Translations under genes and position numbers: made by a program
Shown here: piece after piece, positions 22,965 to 34,570 of the stretch
Position numbering within the stretch: the first letter of the stretch is position 1
Layout: every line of letters begins with the position of its first letter
Source: Thinopyrum elongatum
Lineage: Eukaryota > Streptophyta > Magnoliopsida > Poales > Poaceae
DNA: 64,000 bases
Direction of reading: 5' to 3'
Assembly: GCA_011799875.1 (NCBI GenBank)
Contig: CM022303.1
Span: forward strand, 69,686,870 to 69,750,869
The notes under the pieces: model-generated
Databases searched by the model: none
The model's input: the letters and a program-made list of their open reading frames with translations, nothing else
What the model was told of the DNA's origin: nothing

Positions 22965-24350
22965 ATGGCTATGCAATTGTCTGTTGTGTGCTAGGCGCCC
23001 CCCTCCCACATATATATAAGTGGGAGGGAGGGAGGAGCAGCCAAAGGAGGCACCGAAGTAGGAGGAATCCTACTTGGGGTCCCTCCCAAGCCACACCCCC
23101 TTTTCCTTATTTGGAGTGCGGGGAAAGGCAGGGGAGGGTGGCGCCCCCCCTTTCCTTTCTCCCATGAGAGGGAAAGGTAGGAGGGGCTAGCCCTCCCCCT
23201 TTTCCTTCCCTAGGGCTGGCCAAACAAGGGAGGAGGCGCACCAGCCCCCTTGTGGGCTGGTCTTTCCCCTCCTTTGGCCAATAAGGCCCATAACTTGCCG
23301 GGGGGTGCCCGGAACCCCTTCCGGTGACCCGATTCCTTCCCGGTACGTCCCGAAACACTTCCGGTGTCCAAATACTATCGTCCTATATATCAATCTTTAC
23401 CTCTCGACCATTTCGAGACTCCTCGTCATGGCCGTGATCTCATCCAGGACTCCGAACAACATTCGGTCACCAAAACATACAACTCATATAACACTATATC
23501 GTCAACGAACGTTAAGCGTGCGGACCCTACAGGTTCGAGAACTATGTAGACATGACCGAGACACCTCTCCGGTCAATATAATAGCGGAACCTGGATGCCC
23601 ATATTGACTCCTACATATTCTACAAAGATCTTTATCGGTCGAACCGTTATGACAACATACGTAATTCCCTTTGTCCATCGGTATGTTACTTGCCCGAGAT
23701 TCGATCGTCGGTATCTTCATACCTAGTTCAATCTCGTTACCGGCAAGTATCTTTACTTGTTCTGTAATACATCACCTTGTGACTAACTCCTTAGTCATTT
23801 GCTTGCAAGCTTATGATTTGTATTACCGAGAGGGCCCAGAGATACGTCTCCGATACTAGGAGTGACAAATCCTAATCTCGATCTATGCCAACTCAACAAA
23901 CACCTTCGGAGATACCTGTAGAGCATCTTTATGATCACCCAGTTACGTTGTGACATTTGATAGAACACAAGGTATTCCTACGGTATCCAGGAGTTGCATA
24001 ATCTCATAGTCGAAGGAATATGTATTTGACATGAAGAAAGCAATAGCAATAAAACTGAACGATCATTATGCTAAGCTAACGGATGGGTCTTGTCCATCAC
24101 ATCATTCTCCTAATGATGTGATCCCGTTATCAAATGACAACACATGTCTATGGTTAGGAAACCTTAACCATCTTTGATTAACGAGCTAGTCTAGTAGGGG
24201 CTTACTAGGGACACGGTATTTGTTTATGTATTCACACATGTATTTAAGTTTCCGATCAATACAATTCTAGCATGAATAATAAACCTTTATCATGAATAAG
24301 GAAATATAAAATAACAACTTTATTATTTCCTCTCGGGCATATTTCCTTCA
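22965..24350 (-). repeat. Copia-C left (3') LTR, second segment
   Basis: Resumes after Copia-B (ATGGCTATGCAATTGTCTG, matching 63753 onward). It ends GGGCATATTTCCTTCA, the inverted LTR start, next to the inverted polypurine tract. A TATATATA box read on the - strand lies at 23010-23017. A 10-bp stem hairpin at 24096-24122 is shared with the Angela LTRs. Confidence 0.88.
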
Positions 24351-24374
24351 GTCTCCCACTTGCACTAGAATCAA

Positions 24375-24500
24375 TAATCTAGTTCACACCACCATGTGAT
24401 TAACACCCATAGTTCACATCGCCATGTGACTAACATCCAAAGAGTTTACTAGAGTCAATAATCTAGTTCACATCGCCATGTGATTAAGACCCAAAGAGTA
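24375..24500 (-). repeat. Short diverged tandem repeat in the Copia-C 3' internal end
   Basis: Three copies of a unit containing AGTTCACATCGCCATGTGA and a following CCAAAGAG-like stretch, just inside the polypurine tract. The Angela copy at the equivalent place (36419-36460) has a single such unit, so the expansion is private to this element. Confidence 0.65.
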
Positions 24501-24615
24501 CTAAGGTATGATCATGTTTTGCTTGTGAGAGAGGTTTAGTCAACGGGTCTGCCATATTCAGATATGTATGTATCTTGCAAGTTTCTATGTCTACAATGCT
24601 CTGCATGGAGCTACT

Positions 24616-25660
24616 CTAGCTAATTGCTCCCACTTTCAATATGTATCCAGATTGAGACTCAGAGTCATCTGAATTGGTGTTAAATCTTGCATCGACGTAA
24701 CCCTTTACGACGAACTCTTTATCACCTCCATAATCGAGAAATATTTCCTTAGTCCTCTTTAGGTAACTAAGGATAATTTTGACCGCCGTCCAGTGATCTA
24801 TTCCTAGATCACTATTGTACCCCCTTGCCAAACTCATGGCAAGGCACACAACAGGTCTGGTACACAGCATGGCATACTTTACAGAACCTATGACTGAGGC
24901 ATAGGGAATGACTTTCATTCTCTCTCTATATTCTACCATGGTCGGGTTTTGAGTCTTACTCAACTTCACACCTTGTTACACAGTCAAGAACCCTTTCTTT
25001 GACTGATCTATTTTGAATTTCTTCAAAATTTTGCCAAGGTATATACTTTGTGAATGTCCAATTAAGCGTCTCGATCTATCCCTATAGATCTTGATGCCCA
25101 ATATGTAAGTAGCTTCACTGAGGTCTTTTATTGAAAAGTTCTTATTCAAGTATCCTTTTATGCTATCCAGAAATTCTATATCATTTCCAATGAACAATAT
25201 GTCATCCACATATAATATCAGAAATGCTACAGAGCTCCCACTCACTTTCTTGTAAATACGGGCTTCACCGTAAGTCTGTATAAAACCATATGCTTTGATC
25301 ACCTCATCAAAGCGTATATTCCAACTCCGAGATGCTTGCACCAGTCCATAGATGGATCGCTTGTAGCTTGCACACTTTGTTAGCACCTTTAGGATCGACA
25401 AAACCTTCTGGTTGCATCATATACAACTCTTCTTTAAGAAATCCATTGAGGAATGCAGTTTTGACGTCCATTTGCCAGATTTCATAATCATAAAATGCAA
25501 CAATTGCTAACATGATTTGGACAGACTTAAGCATCGCTACGGGTGAGAAAGTCTCATTGTAGTCAACTCCTTGAACTTGTCGAAAACCTTTTGCGACAAG
25601 TCGAGCTTTGTAGATAGTAACATTACCATCAGTGTCAGTCTTCTTCTTGAAGATCCATTT
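24616..25660 (-). pseudogene. Copia-C RT and RNase H remnant
   Basis: Reads right to left. It carries NKWIFKKKTDTDGNVTIYK, WQMDVKTAFLNGFLKEELYM, an RT YVDD box (AFLILYVDDILFIGND), and an RNase H start (GYVDARFNTNSDDSESQSGY). It is broken into at least three frames near 25370 and 24970. The distal RNase H is largely missing: sequence jumps from SGYILKVGAIS to the end of the element. It is cut at 25660, where Gypsy-derived sequence begins. It closely resembles the Angela polyprotein at 36421-40392. Confidence 0.85.
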
Positions 25661-25804
25661 GTTTTGAATCTTATGGATCTGAACATTCATGCCACAATAA
25701 AGAAAAATACATGGATAAGTATGTTTGGTAGCATTCCACATCAAAAATTTTGTTTTTATCATTTACCTACTCGAGGACGAGCAGGAATTAAGCTTGGGGA
25801 TGCT
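25661..25804 (+). repeat. Truncated 3' internal end of a second Gypsy copy
   Basis: 144 bp that match 31848-31990 almost exactly (GTTTTGAATCTTATGG through to GCTTGGGGATGCT), which is the stretch before the 3' LTR of the Athila-like element. Its presence to the left of the first LTR means the locus once carried another internal domain there. It joins Copia-C RT directly. Confidence 0.88.
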
Positions 25805-26911
25805 TGATACGTGTCCAACGTATTTATAATTTTTGATTGTTACATGCTATTATATTATCTGTTTTGGATGTTTTATATGCATTAATATGCTATTTTATAT
25901 TATTTTTGGGACTAACCTATTAACCTAGAGCCCAGTGCCAGTTTCTGTTTTTTCCTTGTTTTTGAGCCTCGCAGAAAAGGAATACCAAACGGAGTCCAAA
26001 CAGAATAAAACTTCACGATGATTTTTCTTGGACCAGAAGACACCCAGGGGACTTGGAGTCCAAGTCAGAAGAGCCACGAGGCGGCGACAAGGGTGGAGGG
26101 CGCGCCCTGGGGGGGGGGGGCTACCTTGTGGGCCCTCGTGACTCCCCTAACCTAGCTCTTACTCCTATATATTCACATATATTCCAGAACCACCAGAGGC
26201 ATCCACGAAAACACTTTTCCATTGCCGCAACCTTCTGTTCCCGTGAGATCCCATCTTGGGGCCTTTTCTGGCATCCGGCCGAAGGGGGAATCGATCACGG
26301 AGGGCTTCTACATCATGTCATCTTACTTAAGGCGTTACTCCGTTCTTTATGAACTTAATACTCTAGATGCATGCTGGATAGCGGTCGATGTGTGGAGTAA
26401 TAGTAGTAGATGCAGGCAGGAGTCGGTCCACTTGACACGGATGTGATGCCTATATGCATAATCATTGCCTTGGATATCGTCATAACTTTGCGCTTTTTTA
26501 TCAATTGCTCGACAGTAATTTGTTCACCCACCGTATTATTTTCCTTCATGAGAGAAGCCTCTAGTGAAACCTATGGCCCCCGGTTCTATTTTCCATCATA
26601 GTACTTTCCGATCTACTATTTTGCAATCTTTTATTTTCAGATCTATATATCAAAAACCCAAAAATATTTTATCTTTTGTTTATCTATCTCTATCAGATCT
26701 CACCTTTGCAATTGACCGTGAAGGGATTGACAACCCCTTTATCGCGTTGGGTGCAAGTTTTTGATTTTTTGTGCAGGTGTTGGTGATTTGTGTGTTCTTC
26801 TCCTACTAGATTGATACCTTGGTTCTTAACTGAGGGAAATACTTACCTCTACTGTGCTGCATCACCCTTTCCTCTTCAAGGGAAAAACCAACGCAAGCTC
26901 AAGAAGTGGCA
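25805..26911 (+). repeat. Athila-like element left LTR, internally deleted
   Basis: 1107 bp against 1575 bp for the right LTR. About 468 bp are missing between CTTCTACATCA (about 26313) and TGTCATCTTACTT; CTACAT occurs at both edges in the intact copy. It contains a run of about 11 G near 26109 and a TATATATT box near 26166. Confidence 0.9.
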
Positions 26912-26922
26912 GGAAGAATTTC

Positions 26923-26940
26923 TGGCGCCGTTGCCGGGGA
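26923..26940 (+). other. Primer-binding site, tRNA-Asp type
   Basis: TGGCGCCGTTGCCGGGGA is complementary to the 3' end of plant tRNA-Asp, 11 bases after the LTR end. tRNA-Asp priming with a short spacer is typical of Athila and related Gypsy groups. Confidence 0.85.
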
Positions 26941-27144
26941 GATCTACGCCAAGTCAAGACATACCAAGTACCCATCATAAACTCTCATCTCTTGCATTAC
27001 ATTATTCGCCATTTGCCTCTCGTTTTCCTCTCCCCCACTTCTAAAATGATTTTTGAAAATATTTGCCTTTTTTATTTGCCCTTCTTCCGTTCGTCTTTTT
27101 CGTTTGCCTTTTGTTTACTCGTGTGTTAGATTGCTTGCTTTGTC

Positions 27145-29232
27145 ATGATGGCTCAAGAGAATACCAAATTGTGTGACTTTTCCAATAATAATAATAATGA
27201 TTTTATTAGTACTCTGATTGCTCCTGCCACTAGTGCGGAATCTTATGAAATTAATGCCGCTTTGCTGAATCTTGTTATGAAAGATCAATTTTCTGGCCTT
27301 CCTAGTGAAGATGCCGCATCCCATCTAAATAATTCCGTTGAGTTGTGTGATATGCAAAAGAAGAAAGATGTGGATAATGATATTGTTAAATTGAAACTAT
27401 TTTCGTTCTCACTACGAGATCGTGCTAAAACTTGGTTTTCATCTTTGCCTAAAAATAGTATTGATTCGTGGAACAAGTGTAAAGATGCTTTTATTTCCAA
27501 GTATTTTCCTCCCGCTAAGATCATCTCCCTTAGGAATGATATTATGAATTTTAAGCAACTTGATCATGAACATGTTGCACAATCTTGGGAGAGGATGAAA
27601 TTAATGATACGAAATTGCCTTACTCATGGTTTAAATTTGTGGATGATCATACAATTTTTTTATGCTGGATTGAATTTTGCTTCTAGAAATCTTTTAGATT
27701 CGGCCGCGGGGGGTACTTTTATGAAAATTACTTTGGGAGAAGCTACTAAACTACTAGATAATATTATGGCTAATTATTCGCAATGGCATACCGAAAGATC
27801 TTCTACTAGTAAAAAAGTGCATGCGATTGAAGAGATTAATGTTTTGAGTGGAAAGATGGATGAACTTATGAAATTATTTGCTAGAAAGAGTGCTCCTATT
27901 GATCCTAATGATATGCCTTTGTCTACCTTGATTGAGAACAATAATGAATCTATGGATGTGAATTTTGTTGGTAGGAACAATTTTGGTAATAACGCGTATA
28001 GAGGTAATTTTAATCCTAGGCCGTTTCCTAGTAATTCCTCTAACAATTATGGTAATTCCTACAACAATTCTTACGGAAATTATAATAAGTTGCCCTCTGA
28101 TTTTGAGAATAGTGTTAAAGAATTTATGAGTTCGCAAAAGAATTTCAAAGCTTTGGTTGAAGAAAAATTGCTTAATGTTGATGATTTGGCTAGGAACATG
28201 GATAGAATTTCTCTTGAGATTGATTCTTTGAAAATTAGATCTATTCCACCCAAGCATGATATTAATGATTCTTTAAAAGCTATGAGAATTTCTATTGATG
28301 AATGTAAGGAAAGAACCGCTAGGGTTCGTGCTAAGCGAGATTGGTTTGTGAAAGAGTGTTCTTCTAGTTCTTGTGAAAATAATGATGAAGATCTTAAAGT
28401 GATTGATGTGACTCCTATTGAATCTTTGTTTTCTAAAATAAATCTTGATAAAGATGGGACTGGAGATGAGTCAACTTTATTTAAAAGGTGTCCCAATGAT
28501 TCGGAGTTTATAGATCTTGATGCAAAAATTGATAAAAGTGGGATTGGAGAGGTCAAAACTTTAAGTTGCAATGAACCCACTCTTTTGGATTTCAAGGACT
28601 TTAATTATGATAATTGTTCTTTGATAGATTGTATTTCCTTGTTGGAATCCATGTTGAATTCTCCTCATGCTTATAATCAAAATAAAGCTTTTACTAAACA
28701 TATTGTTGATGCTTTGATGAAATCTTTTGAAGAAAAGCTTGAATTAGAAGTTTCTATCCCTAGAAAACTTTATGATGAGTGGGAACCTACTATTAAGATT
28801 AAGATTAAAGATTATGAGTGCCATGCTTTGTGTGATTTGGGTGCTTGCGTCTCCACGATTCCAAAAACTAGATGTGATGTGTTAGGTTTCCGCGAATTGG
28901 ATGATTGTTCTTTAAATTTGCATCTTGCGGATTCCACTATTAAGAAACCTATGGGAAGGATTAATGATGTTCTTATTATTGCAAATAGGAATTATGTGCC
29001 CGTAGATTTCATTGTTCTTGATATAGATTGCAATCCTACATGTCCTATTATTCTTGGTAGACCTTTCCTTAGAACGATTGGTGCAATTATTGATATGAAA
29101 GAAGGAAACATTAGATTTCAATTTCCGTTAAGGAAAGGCATGGAACACTTTCCTAGAAAGAAAATTAAGTTGCCATATGAATCTATTATGAGAGCTACTT
29201 ATGGATTGCATACCAAAGATGACAATACCTAG
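27145..29232 (+). CDS. Gag-protease polyprotein of the Athila-like element
   Basis: An intact 695-residue frame starting MMAQENTKLCDFSNNNN. Residues about 85-215 are a Retrotrans_gag capsid domain (LKLFSFSLRDRAKTWFSSLP, DAFISKYFPPAKIISLRNDI, SWERMKLMIRNCLTHGLNLW). An Asn/Gly/Tyr-rich stretch (about 270-310) follows. Next comes an acidic linker of about 200 residues with no recognised domain. Residues about 545-680 are a retropepsin with HALCDLGACVSTIPKT and the second motif PIILGRPFLRTIGAIIDM; D-L-G-A in place of D-T/S-G is common in Athila-type proteases. There is no zinc knuckle, RT or integrase. The open frame suggests relatively recent activity or selection in trans. Confidence 0.85.
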   Translation: MMAQENTKLCDFSNNNNNDFISTLIAPATSAESYEINAALLNLVMKDQFSGLPSEDAASHLNNSVELCDMQKKKDVDNDIVKLKLFSFSLRDRAKTWFSSLPKNSIDSWNKCKDAFISKYFPPAKIISLRNDIMNFKQLDHEHVAQSWERMKLMIRNCLTHGLNLWMIIQFFYAGLNFASRNLLDSAAGGTFMKITLGEATKLLDNIMANYSQWHTERSSTSKKVHAIEEINVLSGKMDELMKLFARKSAPIDPNDMPLSTLIENNNESMDVNFVGRNNFGNNAYRGNFNPRPFPSNSSNNYGNSYNNSYGNYNKLPSDFENSVKEFMSSQKNFKALVEEKLLNVDDLARNMDRISLEIDSLKIRSIPPKHDINDSLKAMRISIDECKERTARVRAKRDWFVKECSSSSCENNDEDLKVIDVTPIESLFSKINLDKDGTGDESTLFKRCPNDSEFIDLDAKIDKSGIGEVKTLSCNEPTLLDFKDFNYDNCSLIDCISLLESMLNSPHAYNQNKAFTKHIVDALMKSFEEKLELEVSIPRKLYDEWEPTIKIKIKDYECHALCDLGACVSTIPKTRCDVLGFRELDDCSLNLHLADSTIKKPMGRINDVLIIANRNYVPVDFIVLDIDCNPTCPIILGRPFLRTIGAIIDMKEGNIRFQFPLRKGMEHFPRKKIKLPYESIMRATYGLHTKDDNT

Positions 29233-31990
29233 ATCTATGTGTTTTTATGCCTAGCTAAGGGCGTTAAACAATAGCGCTTGTTGGGAGGCAACCCAATTTT
29301 ATTTTTGTTCTTGTTTTTTTGTTCTGTTTTTCAATAAATTTTTCATCTAGCCTCTGGTTAGATGTGTTTTGGTGTTTTAATTAGGGTTTGTGCCAAGTAA
29401 GACCTTTGGGATGGCTTACGGTGATAGTTGATTTGATCTTGCTGAAAAACAGAAACTTTTGCGTCCAGTCACAGAATTTTAATAATTCACTGGAGCGTTT
29501 AAAAACCCTGAATTTTTTACACAGGATTGATATACGAATTGCCTCGGTTTACCTAATGTTTCAGAGGTTTTGGAGTTACAGAAGTATTAGAACAATTCAG
29601 ATATTCACAGACTGTTCTGTTTTTGACAGATTCTGTTTTCTTTGTGTTGTTTGCTTATTTTGATGAATCTATGGGTAGTATCGGGGGGTATGAACCATGG
29701 AGAAGTTGGAATACAGTATATATTACACCAATATAAATAAAGAATGAGTTCACAACAGTACCAAAAGTGGTGATTTTATTTTCTTGTTCTAACGGATCTC
29801 ACGAGTTTTCTGTTGAGTTTTGTGTTGTGAAGTTTTCAAGTTTTGGGTAAAGATTTGATGGACTATGGAATAAGGAGTGGCAAGAGCCTAAGCTTGGGGA
29901 TGCCCAAGGCACCCCAAGGTAATATTCAAGGACAACCAAGAGCCTAAGCTTGGGGATGCCCCGGAAGGCATCCCCTCTTTCGTCTTCGTCTACCGGTAAA
30001 TTTACTTAAGGCTATATTTTTATTCACCACATGATATGTGTTTTGCTTGGAGCGTCTTGTATGATATGAGTCTTTGCTTTTTAGTTTGCCACAATCATCC
30101 TTTCTGTACACACCTTTTGAGAGGGACACGCATGAATCGTGATTTATTAGAATACTCTATGTGCTTCACTTATATCTTTTGAGCTAGATAATTTTGCTCT
30201 AGTGCTTCACTTATATCTTTTTAGAGCACGGCGGTGGTTTTATTTTATAGAAACTGTTGAACTCTCATGCTTCACTTATATTATTTTGAGAGTCTTTCTA
30301 AACAGCATGGTAATTTGCTTTGGTTATAAATTTAGTCCTAATATGATGGGCATCCAAGAGGGATATAATAAAAACTTTCATACAAAGTGCATTGAATATA
30401 ATGTGAAGTTTGATTCCTTATGATTGTTTTGAGATATAAAGATGGTGATATTAGAGTCATGCTAGTGAGTAATTGTGGATTGTAGAAATACTTGTGTTAA
30501 AGTTTGTGATTCCTGTAGCATGCACGTATGGTGAACCGTTATGTAACGAAGTTGGAGCATGAGGTATTTATTGATTGTCTTCCTTATGAGTGGCGGTCGG
30601 GGACGAGCGATGGTATTTTCCTACCAATCTATCCCCCTAGGAGCATGCGTGTAGTACTTCGTTTCGATGACTAATAGATTTTTGCAATAAGTATGTGAGT
30701 TCTTTATGACTAATGTTGAGTCCATGGATTATACTCACTCTCACCCTTCCACCTTTGCTAGTCTCTCTAGTACCGCGCAACTTTCGCCGGTGCCATACAC
30801 CTACCTTTTACCTTCCTCAAAACAGCCACCATACCTACCTATTATGGCATTTCCATAGCCATTCCGAGATATATTGCCATGCAACTTTCCATCGTTCCGT
30901 TTTATTATGACACGTTCCACCATTGTCATATTGCTTTGCATGATCATGTAGTTGACATAGTATTTGTGGCAAAGCCACCATTCATAATTTTTATACATGT
31001 CACTCTTGAGTCATTGCACATCCCGATACACCGCCGGAGGCATTCATATAGAGTCATATTTTGTTCTAAGTATCGAGTTGTAATTCTTGAGTTGTAAGTA
31101 AGTAAAAGTGTGATGATCTTCATTATTAGAGCATTGTCCCATGTGAGGAAAAAATTTTAAAAGAGGCCAAAGAAGCCCACCAAAAAAAATGAGAGAAAAG
31201 AGAGAAGGGGCAATGTTACTATCCTTTTTCCACAGTTGTGCTTCAAAGTAGCACCATGATCTCCATGATAGAGAGTCTCCTATGTTGTCACTTTCATATA
31301 CTAGTGGGAATTTTTCATTATAGAACTTGGCTTGTATATTCCAACGACGGGCTTCCTCAAATTGCCCTAGGTCTTCATGAGCAAGCAAGTTGGATGCACA
31401 CCCACTTAGTTTCTTTTTTAGCTTTCATAAACTTATAGCTCTAGTGCATCCATTGCATGGCAATCCCTACTCACTCACATTGATATCTATTGATGGGCAT
31501 CTCCATAGCCTGTTGATACGCCTAGTTGATGTGAGACTATCTCCTTCTTTTTTGTTTTCCCCACAACCACCATACTCTATTCCACCTATAGTGCTATGTC
31601 CATGGCTCACGCTCATGTATTGCGTGAAAGTTGAAAAGGTTTGAGAACATCAAAAGTATGAAACAATTGCTTGGCTTGTCATCAGGGTTGTGCATGATTT
31701 GAGTACTTTGTGTGACGAAGATGGAGCATAGCCAGACTATATGATTTTGTAGGGATAACCTTCTTTGGCCATGTTATTTTGAGAAGACATGATTGCTTTA
31801 TTAGTATGCTTGAAGTATTATTGTTTTTAAGTCAATATTAAACTTTTGTTTTGAATCTTATGGATCTGAACATTCATGCCACAATAAAAAAAATACATGG
31901 ATAAGTATGTTAGGTAGCATTCCACATCAAAAATTCTGTTTTTATCATTTACCTACTTGAGGACGAGCAGGAATTAAGCTTGGGGATGCT
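29233..31990 (+). other. Non-coding 3' internal region of the Athila-like element
   Basis: About 2.76 kb without credible coding frames, where pol would lie in a complete relative. It contains a perfect short stem TTGGG-AGGCAA-CCCAA just after the stop (about 29280-29295), two copies of CCTAAGCTTGGGGATGCCC (about 29888-29906 and 29943-29961), and an AAGCTTGGGGATGCT polypurine-like stretch adjoining the right LTR. Confidence 0.7.
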
Positions 31991-32834
31991 TGATACGTGT
32001 GCAACGTATTTATAATTTTTGACTGTTCCATGCTATTATATTATCTGTTTTGGATGTTTTATATGCATTAATATACTATTTTATATTATTTTTGGGACTA
32101 ACCTATTAACCTAGAGCCCAGTGCCAGTTTCTGTTTTTTCCTTGTTTTTGAGCCTCGCAGAAAAGGAATACCAAACGGAGTCCAAACGGAATAAAACTTC
32201 ACGATGATTTTTCTTGGACCAGAAGACACCCAGGGGACTTGGAGTCCAAGTCAGAAGAGCCACGAGGCGGCGACAAGGGTGGAGGGCGCGCCCTGGGGGG
32301 GGGGGGGCGCCCCCTACCTTGTGGGCCCTCGTGACTCCCCTAACCTAGCTCTTCCTCCTATATATTCACATATATTCCAGAGCCACCAGAGGCATCCACG
32401 AAAACACTTTTCCACTGCCGCAACCTTCTGTTCCCGTGAGATCCCATCTTGGGGCCTTTTCTGGCATCCGGCCGAAGGGGGAATCGATCACGGAGGGCTT
32501 CTACATCAACACCATTGCCCTTCCGATGAAGCGTGAGTAGTTTACCTCAGACCTACGGGTCCATAGCTAGTAGCTAGATGGCTTCTTCTCTCTCTTTGAT
32601 TCTCAATACAACGTTCTCCTTGATGTTCTTGGAAATCTATCCGATGTAATCTTCTTTTGCAGTGTGTTTGTCGAGATCCGATGAATTGTGGATTTATGAT
32701 CAGCTTATCTATGAATATTATTTGAATCTTCTATGAATTCTTTTATGCATGATTTAATATCTTTGTATTTCTCTTTGAATTATCGGTTTGGTTTGGCCAA
32801 CTAGATTGGTTTTTCTTGCAATGGGAGAGGTGCT
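31991..32834 (+). repeat. Athila-like element right LTR, first segment
   Basis: Starts TGATACGTGTGCAACG, retains the part deleted in the left LTR, and has a longer G run near 32296. It is interrupted after GTGCT (32830-32834) by the Angela complex and resumes at 45238. Confidence 0.9.
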
Positions 32835-34570
32835 TGTTGGGGAACGTAGCAGAATTTTAAAATTTTCTACGCATCACCAAGATCAATCTATGGAGTCATC
32901 TAGCAACGAGTGAGAGGGGAGTGTATCTACATACCCTTGTAGATCGCGAGCGGAAGCGTTCAAGAGAACGGGGTTGATGGAGTCGTACTCGTCGTGATCC
33001 AAATCACCGATGACCGAGCGCCGAACGGACGGCACCTCCGCGTTCAACACACGTACGGAGCAGAGAAGTCTCCTCCTTCTTGATCCAGCAAGGGGGGAGG
33101 AGAGGTTGATGGAGATCCAGCAGCACGACGGTGTGGTGGTGGAAGCAGCGGGATTTCAGCAGGGCTTCGCCAAGCGCTACTGGAGGAGGAAGAGGTGTCA
33201 CGGGAGGGAGAGGGAGGCGCCAGGGGCTGAGCTGTTTCTCCCATGCACCTCCCCACTATATATAGGGGTGGAGGGGGCTGGTTTCTTGCCCTCCAAGTCC
33301 ATTGGGGCGTTGGCAAAGGTGGAAGGAAAGAAATCCCATCCTTTCCCTTCCCCACCGATTGTTATCCCCCTTTTTTAGGGATCTTGATCTTATCCCTTCG
33401 GGATATGATCTTATTCCTTCTAAGGGGGAATCTTGGTGCGCCTTGACTAGGGGTGTGGGGCCTTGCCCCCACTACCCACGTTCATGTGGGTTCCCCCATG
33501 CAGGTGGGCCCCACTCCGGAACCTTCTAGAACCTTCTCGGTACAATACCGAAAAATCCCGAACATTTTCCGGTGGCCAAAATAGGACTTCCCATATATAA
33601 ATCTTTACCTCCGGACCATTCCGGAACTCCTCGTGACGTCCAGGATCTCATCCGAGACTCCGAACAACCTTCGGGTTACCGCATACTAATATCTCTATAA
33701 CCCTAGCGTCACCGAACCTTAAGTGTGTAGACCCTACGGGTTCGGGAGACACGCAGACATGACCGAGACGACTCTCCGGTCAATAACCAACAGCGGGATC
33801 TGGATACCCATGTTGGCTCCCACATGCTCCTCGATGATCTCATCGGATGAACCACGATGTCGAGGATTCAATCAATCCCGTACGCAATTCCCTTTGTCTA
33901 TCGGTACGATACTTGCCCGAGATTCGATCGTCGGTATCTCAATACCTTGTTCAATCTCGTTACCGGCAAATCTCTTTACTCGTTCCGTAACACATCATCC
34001 CGTGAACAACTCCTTGATCACATTGAGCTCATTATGATGATGTCCTACCGAGTGGGCCCAGAGGTACCTCTCCGTTACATGGAGTGACAAATCCCAGTCT
34101 CGATTCGTGCCAACCCAACAGATACTTTCGGAGATACCCGTAGTGCACCTTTATAGCCACCCAGTTACGTTGTGACGTTTGGTGCACCCAAAGCACTCCT
34201 ACGGTATCCGGGAGTTGCACAATCTCATGGTCTAAGGAAAAGTTACTTGACATTGGAAAAGCTTTAGCAAACGAACTACACGATCTAGTGCTAGGCTTAG
34301 GATTGGGTCTTGTCCATCACATCATTCTCCTAATGATGTGATCCCGTTATCAATGACATCCAATGTCCATGGTCAGGAAACCGTAACCATCTATTGATCA
34401 ACGAGCTAGTCAACTAGAGGCTTACTAGGGACATGTTGTGGTCTATGTATTCACACATGTATTACGATTTCCGGATAACACAATTATAGCATGAATAACA
34501 GACAATTATCATGAACAAGGAAATATAATAATAACCATTTTATTATTGCCTCTAGGGCATATTTCCAACA
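32835..34570 (-). repeat. Angela LTR1 (outermost left, 3'-most)
   Basis: 1736 bp. It carries TATATATA at 33257-33264 and T at 34426, shared with LTR3. It has a handful of private changes, for example GAGAAGTCTCC near 33065 and CTCAATACC near 33947. Confidence 0.95.

Noticed and set aside
26099..26122. GGCGCGCC followed by an 11-G run as a possible special structure
   Set aside because: It may form a G-quadruplex, but run length differs between the two LTRs and long mononucleotide runs are often assembly- or slippage-prone, so no function is claimed.
33010..33378. Overlapping open frames on both strands, repeated four times (33.0, 34.8, 41.9 and 43.7 kb)
   Set aside because: They are the same LTR segment in four Angela LTRs. 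GC-rich sequence gives open frames on both strands; no domain or start context supports coding.
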